Source: an uncultured Bacteroidales bacterium (GTDB taxonomy: Bacteria; Bacteroidota; Bacteroidia; Bacteroidales; P3). From it: a stretch of 22,009 bases of DNA. The position numbers and the translations under genes are program-made. Positions 15,436 through 22,009 of this stretch are shown here, piece after piece (positions within the stretch are counted from its first letter, which is position 1; the number at the start of each line of letters is the position of its first letter). The notes under the pieces were generated by a model. That model made no database searches and was not told the DNA's origin. It saw nothing but the letters and a program-made list of their open reading frames with translations. The stretch spans positions 1-22,009 of the forward strand of contig CAMURW010000003.1 in assembly GCA_947097635.1 (NCBI GenBank), in the 5' to 3' direction.

Positions 15436-17055
15436 CTAGTGGTCCTGTTTCAGGAAACGAAGAATTTCCTTGGGATGTATGAGCCGTAAAACGAGTGCCA
15501 TGATGATGGCGATGGCGGCCATGATGGCGATAGCTACGATGTCTGTGAGGGCGGCCATGCAGCCTTGCAGTGCCGAAAGGAGATAGCAGCTGATAAGTAC
15601 CAGCACCACAAATGCCAGCAGCCTTAGGATGTAGCCTTGTCGAGGACGGAAATGGAAGATGCGGAACGCCAGTATCATCTGCGCCACCCCCATGAATGAT
15701 TGAGTGGTGAGGCTGGCCACGGCAGCGCCGCTGGCGGCCCAGCGTGGGATGCAAACAAGGTTGACCCCGATGTTTACCACCAGTGCCAGTGCGGCACAGA
15801 GGTTCAGCTGCCGCAGGCTGCCATTGGCGGTGAGCAGCGTGCCAAAGATGTAGGTGAGGCCGATGGGAATATAGCCTAGTATCAGGATGCGGAACACGTG
15901 GTTCACGTTGCCTGCGTTGGCATTGCCGTGATACAGCATATCCAGTACGCCGTCGCCAAACCAGAACAGCGTCGACGCGATGCTGACGGTGACGAAGACC
16001 ATCAGCGAGAATGTCATTCGGGTGATATCCGCCAGCTCTTTCGTGCTGCTTTCGCGCTTTGCCACGTCAAGGGCCTGCCCCCCTTTTCCTGTGCTTGCTT
16101 TCGCGTTGCCCTCTCTTTCCTTCTCCGTGCTTGCCTCCTTGGTGAGCTTGGAATAGATGGGCAGCAGGGGGATGGAGACGAGATATGACAGCATAGTCAG
16201 CGCGTCCAGCAGCCGGAAGGCTTTTGCATAGATGCCGGCGTGGAAGTTGCCGCCGACGGGCAGCAGCTTCTCCAGCAGGATGGGGTCTATGCGGTTGTAG
16301 CTGGCCATCAGCAGTACCAGCAGAGCAAATGGTGCACTTTTTTTTAGGATGGCCAGCGTGAAAGGCTTGTTCCAGGTGAGTCGCTGAAGCCCCACAGTCT
16401 TGCCAATGGCAATCAGCGCCACAGTGGCAGCGAGAAGATAAGCCGCTGTCTGCGCATACACGAACCACTGGATACGGAAGATGCCTTGCTGCTGTGCACA
16501 GAAAGGTCCACGCAGCAGAAAGCCGCAGATGACAATCATGAGGATGCGGTCCAGCACGCTGAGCAGGCTGTCCATCCTGAACATTAGCAGTCCCTGGAAA
16601 TTGCTGCGAAGATAGGCGATGAGGGAGTTGAGAAACTGGTTGAAGCAGAGCCACGCCAGCAGCCTAAACTGTTGGCTGTCATAGCCCAGCAGGAGTGCTG
16701 TGGTGAAGGTGACGACGACATATAGCACCAGCAGCAGCACTTTGATGGTGAGTATGCCAGAGAGATGCTTCTGAATGAGCAGAGGGTTGCGTGCGATGTT
16801 GCGTGCGTTGAAGTTGGTGACTCCTAAGTCCAGCAATATGTTGAAGATGTAGGTCAGGTTGAAGACGACGAAGTAGAAGCCGTAGGTGGTGTCGCCGACG
16901 GCGTTCTGCACGTCCACTTCTATGCCCAGAATCCAGAAGGGCTTGATGATCAAGTTGGCGAGTAGCACCCAAAACAGGCCAGACAGCAACTTGCCTTTCA
17001 GTTCCTTGCCTCCTGAACCCCTGAAGGTGTCATCGTTCATTGTCTCGTTGCTCAT
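15436..17055 (-). CDS. Second MOP-superfamily flippase (polysaccharide biosynthesis)
   Basis: A 539-residue membrane protein with about 12-14 spans. The opening (LLSGLFWVLLANLIIKPFWILGIEVDVQ) and the pattern of polar residues in helices (MASYNRIDPILLEKLLPV, about 259-276) match polysaccharide flippases rather than drug MATE pumps. It would translocate a lipid-linked glycan or lipid II-like carrier across the inner membrane. A charged low-complexity stretch (about 307-340, rich in Glu, Lys, Ala, Thr) splits the two halves at the expected central cytoplasmic loop and is longer than in the 427-residue flippase of this window. The start lies three bases after the stop of the Ig-lipoprotein gene, so the two are tightly co-translated. 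That pairing argues for a shared role in an envelope-glycan or protein-glycosylation pathway, but the cargo is unknown. Confidence 0.88.
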   Translation of the reverse strand: MSNETMNDDTFRGSGGKELKGKLLSGLFWVLLANLIIKPFWILGIEVDVQNAVGDTTYGFYFVVFNLTYIFNILLDLGVTNFNARNIARNPLLIQKHLSGILTIKVLLLVLYVVVTFTTALLLGYDSQQFRLLAWLCFNQFLNSLIAYLRSNFQGLLMFRMDSLLSVLDRILMIVICGFLLRGPFCAQQQGIFRIQWFVYAQTAAYLLAATVALIAIGKTVGLQRLTWNKPFTLAILKKSAPFALLVLLMASYNRIDPILLEKLLPVGGNFHAGIYAKAFRLLDALTMLSYLVSIPLLPIYSKLTKEASTEKEREGNAKASTGKGGQALDVAKRESSTKELADITRMTFSLMVFVTVSIASTLFWFGDGVLDMLYHGNANAGNVNHVFRILILGYIPIGLTYIFGTLLTANGSLRQLNLCAALALVVNIGVNLVCIPRWAASGAAVASLTTQSFMGVAQMILAFRIFHFRPRQGYILRLLAFVVLVLISCYLLSALQGCMAALTDIVAIAIMAAIAIIMALVLRLIHPKEILRFLKQDH

Positions 17056-17058
17056 CGT

Positions 17059-18969
17059 TTACTGTTCGTTAGAAAAATTCTCGATAGAAAACTTTTCATT
17101 CACTTCCCAGTTAGCACGAAGTTCCATGCTTTCGTCGAGGTAGAAGACGCGTTCCGGCTGCGTGTGCTGCCAATAGTTGCATGCGTCCCATTTCGCGTTG
17201 TGGTTGACATCCTCGATGGCACGTATGCGATAGGTGCCGGGGGTGACGTTGGGAAAGGCTATGGTTATTCTCTCTTTGGTACACTGAGCCTCTCTGACAA
17301 TCTGTTCCCTCACTACCTTGTCCTTGCTGCCTAGCAGCTGGAAGATGAAGTCTGAAGCGTTTTGCACCGTCACCTCCAGCATGATGCTGCTGAAAGCATT
17401 GGCGCTGTTCACCTCGAAAGAGGAAATCAGCGAATCGTTGCTGTGGCCATAGATGTCTGTCAGTAGTCTTGGCAACACGATTAGTTGATATTTCTTGCCT
17501 TGCTGCAAGGAGGGGAGAGCGGTGTCGCCGGAAAAGTGCACTATTGCTTTGAGGCGTGAGCCATAGAGCTGTGTCCAGCATCTCTGTTCAGTGCTGTCGG
17601 TGAGGTTTCTAATGATGATGTAGCCTCCTCTCGCGTTGGTGTCGCCTTCCGATAGGCCATATTGCCATTGTTGCTGCGGTGCTACTATTTCTTTGACAGG
17701 TATCCCGCATTGCAGCCACAGCGTGTCGAAGTAGTTAAACTTGCCTGTAGCGTTGGTGCTGAGCATTGGTGGTGCTTTCAGGTTTTCCAGGCTGCGCTTG
17801 CTGGTGGTACTGGGTTCTGATTCAAGCTGCTCCACCTTGTTCTTCACGTGGCGGTAGCGCAGCTTCAGCGTATCGTTCACGCCAGAAGCGTCGTGCAGTG
17901 TCAGCATCATGGTGTCCAAAGTGGGGGTGAGTGCCCATACCTGCAGGGTGTCCCTTGTGCTGTTGAGTTGCCAGACGATGCTGTCGCCGTACAGGTTGTG
18001 CAGCCGTGGTTTCGTCATGGGCAACTGTGTGATGATGGCGGCGTAGGCTTTGCGGGGCATGGTGTGGCTGGTGACGCGCTGAATGTCCGTGACCGGCGAG
18101 GAGAGACGCAAGGTGTGTTTCTGCAGCTTTGGTCCTCTGTCGGCTTTCTGTATGCTGTCCACGATGTGCCAAGCGCTGTCCGGTAGCGTAGTGTCGCGAG
18201 GTGCCGGCGGTGCTTCGTAGTATGAATGTACCACGCTGTCGCAGAATGCCACAGCCTCGTTGTTGCCTAGTTTTAGGTTCTTGTCGCCGTCTTCCAGTGC
18301 CAGTATGCGATAGCCTCCTGGTCGGATATAGTTGAACATAAAGTAGCCAGCTTTGTCGCAGCGTGTGGTGTAGCTGGGTGCGGCACCGAGGACGCTGGAA
18401 TCTGTGAAAGTAGCAGCGTCGTATAGCAGCACGGTTATCGTCTCTTCGCTGGGGGTGTCGCTTAGCGCGTCCTTTACCATGCCGCCTAGGCAGAAGGTGT
18501 CCAGCAGGTTGCCTGTGGAGAAGACATATTCCGTGCAGGGCAGCGGGTTTCCTTCGTTGAAGTCGGCGATGGCGTTTCTGAACTGGAAGAGGTAGGTGGT
18601 GTTCGGCAGTAGGGTGTCGCGCAGTTTCACCGCCACTCCGCGTCCTTTGGTGCTGTAGATCGGCTTTGGGTTCATGGGCGGCGATACCAGTATGCCGTCC
18701 TGATCTTTGATGGTGACGTATTCGTCGAACTCTACGTAAAACTCGTTGCCATTGAAATTCGTCGTGCCGTTTGGTGGGGAAAAGGAGAGCGCCACTGGTG
18801 GCGTCACGTCCTTGGGGCCTCCCGTAGGAAGTCCTTGGTTGGCGCAGCCATACAGTACGCAGAGTGCCAGCGTCATTGCCACAAAGACCAGCATGATGCT
18901 CGTAGTGCCAGCAAACAGGCTTCCCGTGCTGGCTGGTGTCGGGGTAGTATTTCTGTTGGCAGTAGTCAC
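17059..18969 (-). CDS. Ig-like (SbsA/Big_5-type) domain lipoprotein
   Basis: A 636-residue protein starting at GTG 18969; no in-frame upstream start exists. Arg6 and a hydrophobic stretch precede VLYGC, with the lipidated cysteine at 42. The 24-residue segment before the hydrophobic core is long for a lipoprotein; ATG 18894 would give a shorter signal but no positive charge. Residues about 52-150 (TPPVALSFSPPNGT ... EYVFSTG) form a bacterial Ig-like domain of the SbsA/Big_5 type, followed by further beta-rich, prealbumin-like segments (GYFMFNYIRPGGYRILALED; GTYRIRAIEDVNHNAKWD). It is presumably anchored in the outer membrane. It holds 13 D-[ST]-[AILMVT] sequons, far more than other proteins here. 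It follows the DUF2723 gene by 141 bases and is almost fused to the flippase gene. Binding partner unknown. Confidence 0.85.
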   Translation of the reverse strand: MTTANRNTTPTPASTGSLFAGTTSIMLVFVAMTLALCVLYGCANQGLPTGGPKDVTPPVALSFSPPNGTTNFNGNEFYVEFDEYVTIKDQDGILVSPPMNPKPIYSTKGRGVAVKLRDTLLPNTTYLFQFRNAIADFNEGNPLPCTEYVFSTGNLLDTFCLGGMVKDALSDTPSEETITVLLYDAATFTDSSVLGAAPSYTTRCDKAGYFMFNYIRPGGYRILALEDGDKNLKLGNNEAVAFCDSVVHSYYEAPPAPRDTTLPDSAWHIVDSIQKADRGPKLQKHTLRLSSPVTDIQRVTSHTMPRKAYAAIITQLPMTKPRLHNLYGDSIVWQLNSTRDTLQVWALTPTLDTMMLTLHDASGVNDTLKLRYRHVKNKVEQLESEPSTTSKRSLENLKAPPMLSTNATGKFNYFDTLWLQCGIPVKEIVAPQQQWQYGLSEGDTNARGGYIIIRNLTDSTEQRCWTQLYGSRLKAIVHFSGDTALPSLQQGKKYQLIVLPRLLTDIYGHSNDSLISSFEVNSANAFSSIMLEVTVQNASDFIFQLLGSKDKVVREQIVREAQCTKERITIAFPNVTPGTYRIRAIEDVNHNAKWDACNYWQHTQPERVFYLDESMELRANWEVNEKFSIENFSNEQ

Positions 18970-18982
18970 AAATGTTAAATTT

Positions 18983-18990
18983 TATTTTTG
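18983..18990 (+). promoter_or_regulatory. Promoter-like -7 box in the Ig/DUF2723 gap
   Basis: TATTTTTG matches TAnnTTTG exactly but points against the flanking genes, toward the hairpin at 19073-19102. No -33 TTTG at the standard spacing is seen. In A/T-rich DNA this motif often arises by chance. Confidence 0.2.
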
Positions 18991-19072
18991 TTGATATTAT
19001 TCTTTCTCTGGCACAACAAATCGCACACTCTGTCGTTATCCCTACGTGCTTACTATTCAAACGATGTATTTG

Positions 19073-19102
19073 AAGGCATCCTTTTCATGGGATGCCTTTT
19101 TT
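19073..19102. terminator. Intrinsic terminator downstream of the DUF2723 gene
   Basis: AAGGCATCC (19073-19081) and GGATGCCTT (19090-19098) form a 9-bp stem with an 8-nt loop. The best T-run lies on the plus strand (to 19102); on the minus strand, the direction of the flanking genes, the stem is followed only by TTCAAATA. It probably reduces read-through from the DUF2723 gene, but the polarity is odd. A further inverted repeat, TTCAAA/TTTGAA (19056-19061, 19069-19074), abuts it. Confidence 0.6.
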
Positions 19103-19110
19103 CAATCAAA

Positions 19111-21594
19111 TTAGAAACTATGGGGGAGGGGAATCGGTGTCGGGAGTTGTTGTTGCCGTAGTACTTCTTGTAGGGGCTGGAGGGTATAGGGGATATATTC
19201 TCGCAGGCGGGGCGGGAGGGTAGCGTAGTAGTTGGCCCACTCTTGTGCCTTGTAACGCGTTTGGGAATCCAGGCAGTCGGCACGTTGTTGTGCCTGCTGT
19301 CGTAGGGTGGGGGAGAGCGTGGTGTCTTGTGAAAGCGTAGCGTAGCATTGTTGTGCGCGACAGGGTATTCTCAGGTCGTCGGAGTAGCAGTAGTTGAGGT
19401 TCTCGTATAGTTTGTCTAGCACTAGCAAGGCGTTTTGCGGGCGCTTCTTATCCATCAGGTTTTGTACCAGTGTGAGTGAGTGTTGCCAATAGGTGTTGAG
19501 GAAACGCTGCGTAATCTCGTCGATGTAGGCATCCTCTAATGTTTTCTGCCATTTGCTGTTGCAGACGTTGTCCAGAAAGGCATCGCAGTCTAAGGTGTCG
19601 CTTATTTGTGGCAACACACGGTAGCTGAATCCCACCATTTTCGTGTGACCCTTGAAGAACATAGGATATTGGTCTTTGGCATAGTGGCTTATTTGGATGG
19701 GGCGTCGCAAACAGGCTTGTTGTATGGTATCTCCCGTGGTGCTGTCAACCGTTTTTCCCATTACCATGTTCTCCTCCAGCAGCCAGTTCAGTGCTTCGAC
19801 AATATTCCTCTTAGGCTCGTACTTGTCGGCATTCAGTTTCATCTGACCTACTATCTGACGCTGATACCAGTCGGTGCCCAGCAGGTTGAGGTTGATGATC
19901 TGCACGTCGCGTCTCACGTGTTCCACATATTGCAGATACCAGAACGGGAAGGTATCGTTGTCGCCGTAGGTTAGGAAAATGGCGTTTGGCTCGCACTCAT
20001 TCAGGTAATTGTAGGCGATGTCGCGTGGCAGCCGACGGCTGGCGCGGTTGTGGTCGTCCCAGTTTTGGCAGGCCATCAGCAGCGGCACTCCGAGCGTAAG
20101 CAGGGCGAGATAGGGTCGCAATGCTTTTCTCTCGCCGTGTTTGGCTTTGTTTTTCCTCTTCGCTGCCTCCTGCAGCCACAGCAGTAGGCTTGCGGCTCCC
20201 AGCCCTATCCAGATGGCGAAGGCATAGAAAGAGAGGACGTACACGTAGTCGCGCTCGCGGGGCTCGTAGACGGGGTGGTTGAGATACACGGAAAGCCCTA
20301 TGCCGCTGACGATGAAGAGCGTGAAGGTGGCCCAGAAGTCGCCCTTGTGGCGACTGGAGTGGAAGCAGATGCCTATGACTGCTAGTAGCAGCGGCAGCAG
20401 GAAGTATGCGTTGTGGCCTGCCTTGGGCATGCTGTTTGGTAATGCCTTTCCCGTGCCCACCAGCAGCTTGTCGATGGGAGGGATGCCGGTGATAAACTGA
20501 CCGTTTTGTAGGCTGCCGTAGCCTTGGCGGTCGTTGTAACGTCCGCTGAAGTTCCACATCAGGTACCGCAGGTACATGTAGTTGAACTGATAGGCGAAGA
20601 GCACCTGCACGTTCTCTTTCACACCGGGATGTGCGGCATCGTCGCACCAGGTGTCGTAATGGGCGATGTCGTTGTCGCTGCGTATGCGCCAGATGCGGGG
20701 ATATAGGGGTGCATGGCTGTATTGTTCGCGTCCCACGTAGTCTTTATAGGCCTTCCACGTGCTGGGGTCGCCTTCGTTCAGAGGGGTGTCTGCTGCGGCG
20801 CGGATGGGCAAAATGAGCATAGGAGTGGTTCCTATCAGAAAGAACAAGGCTGCCAGCGACAACACCTTCAGTTTATTTCCGATGTTGGTGGCCTGTCTGT
20901 TGTATGGCTTGTGGGCCAGGCGGTGGGTCAGGTAGGTGACCAGCAACGCCGGAGTGGTGAGCAGTGTAAGTTGGTGCACGCCGATGCCGAGTCCCAGCAC
21001 AAGAGCTACAAGCAGTATCCAGCGTGGTGCTTGTTGCTGTGTACGAAGGTCGTCGCTTTCGTCTGCCTCGGACCAGCGCATGGCAGCCCATATGATGATG
21101 GCACTGAGTAGCATGGCGAGGCTGTACACTTCGCTCTCCACTGCGCTGAACCACGCAGTATCGCAGAACACGTAGCACAGCGATCCCACCCCTCCTGCCA
21201 GAACAGCCGCCAGCACACGATACCCTTTATCTGTGTGGGCAGCGCCTTCCTGTGCCTCTTTTTCGGGAATGCGGTCTGCCAACAGCATGATGGTGGCACA
21301 CAGGAACCCTCCCGTCACTCCGCCTGCTATGGCTGACAGCAGGTTGCCGAAGAACGCCATCGTTTGCGGATTTCCGCCTGCCAGCATCATGAAGAGATGC
21401 TCGAGCAAGGAATAGAGGGGTGCCCCTGGGGGGTGTCCTATCTGTAGGTAGCGTGAGGTGGCGAGAAATTCGCCGCAGTCCCACCAGCTCACCGAAGGCT
21501 CTGTGGTGAAGCCGTACACAAGGCATCCCAGCAGTCCCACTGCCAGGGAGGTGAGTTTCCTGATGCGTGCAGCAGAATAATTCTTCTCTTTCAC
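19111..21594 (-). CDS. DUF2723 family membrane protein (GT-C-like)
   Basis: An 827-residue protein with about 10-12 membrane spans in its first two thirds and a soluble C-terminal part (about 530-827). The first extracytoplasmic loop has EPSVSWWDCGEFLATSRYLQIGHPPGAPLY (about 32-61), the signature of DUF2723 (PF11028), with acidic Asp/Glu residues at the place where GT-C glycosyltransferases keep their catalytic acid. The family is widespread in Bacteroidetes and has been compared with protein O-mannosyltransferases; the donor and acceptor here are unknown. The C-terminal region includes FLTYGDNDTFPFWYLQYV, typical of the family, and TPR-like helices near the end. The start is GTG 21594, 19 bases after the lptE stop, with no Shine-Dalgarno. 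Co-transcription with lptE is likely. Confidence 0.85.
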   Translation of the reverse strand: MKEKNYSAARIRKLTSLAVGLLGCLVYGFTTEPSVSWWDCGEFLATSRYLQIGHPPGAPLYSLLEHLFMMLAGGNPQTMAFFGNLLSAIAGGVTGGFLCATIMLLADRIPEKEAQEGAAHTDKGYRVLAAVLAGGVGSLCYVFCDTAWFSAVESEVYSLAMLLSAIIIWAAMRWSEADESDDLRTQQQAPRWILLVALVLGLGIGVHQLTLLTTPALLVTYLTHRLAHKPYNRQATNIGNKLKVLSLAALFFLIGTTPMLILPIRAAADTPLNEGDPSTWKAYKDYVGREQYSHAPLYPRIWRIRSDNDIAHYDTWCDDAAHPGVKENVQVLFAYQFNYMYLRYLMWNFSGRYNDRQGYGSLQNGQFITGIPPIDKLLVGTGKALPNSMPKAGHNAYFLLPLLLAVIGICFHSSRHKGDFWATFTLFIVSGIGLSVYLNHPVYEPRERDYVYVLSFYAFAIWIGLGAASLLLWLQEAAKRKNKAKHGERKALRPYLALLTLGVPLLMACQNWDDHNRASRRLPRDIAYNYLNECEPNAIFLTYGDNDTFPFWYLQYVEHVRRDVQIINLNLLGTDWYQRQIVGQMKLNADKYEPKRNIVEALNWLLEENMVMGKTVDSTTGDTIQQACLRRPIQISHYAKDQYPMFFKGHTKMVGFSYRVLPQISDTLDCDAFLDNVCNSKWQKTLEDAYIDEITQRFLNTYWQHSLTLVQNLMDKKRPQNALLVLDKLYENLNYCYSDDLRIPCRAQQCYATLSQDTTLSPTLRQQAQQRADCLDSQTRYKAQEWANYYATLPPRLREYIPYTLQPLQEVLRQQQLPTPIPLPHSF

Positions 21595-21613
21595 GGGTAT
21601 TGCTGTATTTGCG

Positions 21614-22009
21614 TTACCAGTTCACCACTGCTTTGTTGAAGATGTCCTCGCACAGATCTTTCACAATCTCAGTCACCAGCTGACTCTCCACGCTGGAGAA
21701 GTCCAGCTGTGCGTTGTAGTCTCTGTAGCGCGAGAATTGCTGGTCAAAGTTGGCACCGGGGTCCATCGCGTTCTCGAAATGCACCTTCACGGTGATGGTG
21801 AACCTGTTGGTGCTTACTTCGTCGTTGCTGGACAGTGCGCTGGCACGCGTGTCGTAGCCTGTGATTTCGCCGCTCACCTGCAAGTCGCCCTCTTCGTTGG
21901 TGATAGCGAGGCTGGTCTGGCTTTGGAACATGTTGCGCAGCTCGTCGCTAAATGTCTGGCTCAGTTGCGGATTGATGGTGCTGGCGAAGTTGGGAAAGTT
22001 GGTTACGCT
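21614..22009 (-). CDS. lptE: LptE family LPS-assembly lipoprotein (5' end beyond the window)
   Basis: The frame is open from the window edge (22009) to TTA 21614, giving 131 C-terminal residues; the signal peptide and lipobox are not visible. The start seen inside the window at 21931 (MFQSQTSL) is internal, because the frame continues upstream with VTNFPNFASTINPQLSQTFS, a typical Bacteroidetes LptE stretch. Further family features are LQVSGEITGYDTRAS and a C-terminal VTEIVKDLCEDIFNKAVVNW helix. LptE is the lipoprotein plug of the LptDE outer-membrane translocon that inserts LPS. It lies 19 bases ahead of the DUF2723 gene on the same strand. Confidence 0.88.
   Translation of the reverse strand, partial: SVTNFPNFASTINPQLSQTFSDELRNMFQSQTSLAITNEEGDLQVSGEITGYDTRASALSSNDEVSTNRFTITVKVHFENAMDPGANFDQQFSRYRDYNAQLDFSSVESQLVTEIVKDLCEDIFNKAVVNW

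Noticed and set aside
17822..19060. 412-codon minus-strand frame overlapping the Ig-lipoprotein gene
   Set aside because: Out-of-frame, Arg/His-rich low-complexity translation without a signal peptide or domain; the lipoprotein frame is much more plausible.

Overview
The window looks like chromosomal DNA of a member of the order Bacteroidales, most likely Prevotella-like (family-level placement is an inference). Reasons: start codons lack Shine-Dalgarno sequences and are preceded by A/T-rich stretches; several promoters fit the Bacteroidetes pattern TTTG-N19-21-TAnnTTTG; and the gene families (S46 dipeptidyl-peptidase, DUF2723 membrane protein, Bacteroidetes-type LptE, Ig-like lipoprotein, RecQ with an extended C-terminus) are typical of that phylum. 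I see no transposase, integrase, phage gene, CRISPR array, tRNA or rRNA.

Layout. 1-702 has no convincing gene but holds a possible H-type RNA pseudoknot (203-262) and a short 11-bp tandem repeat (347-390). 703-2687 (+) carries an unknown secreted protein, a GtrA-family membrane protein joined to it by a TAATG overlap, and a flavin-reductase-like lipoprotein. A perfect 19-bp terminator stem (2711-2765) separates these from a convergent S46 peptidase (2784-4907, -) whose S1-pocket arginine marks it as a DPP11-type, Asp/Glu-specific enzyme. A 398-base gap follows. Then come, on +, a large VWA membrane protein and a MOP-family flippase (5306-8859), and trpS (9089-10087) with its own promoter and a symmetric AATGCA motif cluster. 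recQ (10097-12358, -) converges on trpS with only 9 bases between the stop codons. A 328-base divergent region with phased T-tracts leads to lptB (+), whose 3' end overlaps a DUF6873-like gene. A 13-bp bidirectional terminator (14367-14409) separates that pair from fabD. Everything from fabD to the right edge is on the minus strand: in transcription order lptE (cut by the edge), a DUF2723 protein, an Ig-like lipoprotein, a second MOP flippase and fabD.

Theme. Much of the window concerns the cell envelope: LPS transport (LptB, LptE), two lipid-linked-glycan flippases, a GT-C-like DUF2723 protein, GtrA, fatty-acid initiation (FabD), and periplasmic or lipid-anchored proteins. The most interesting inference is that the DUF2723 / Ig-lipoprotein / flippase cluster may be linked to protein O-glycosylation: the Ig lipoprotein contains 13 matches to the Bacteroides O-glycosylation sequon D-[ST]-[AILMVT]. 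Other points of interest are the pseudoknot, the DUF6873 gene coupled to lptB, and two candidate small transcripts ending at intergenic terminators.
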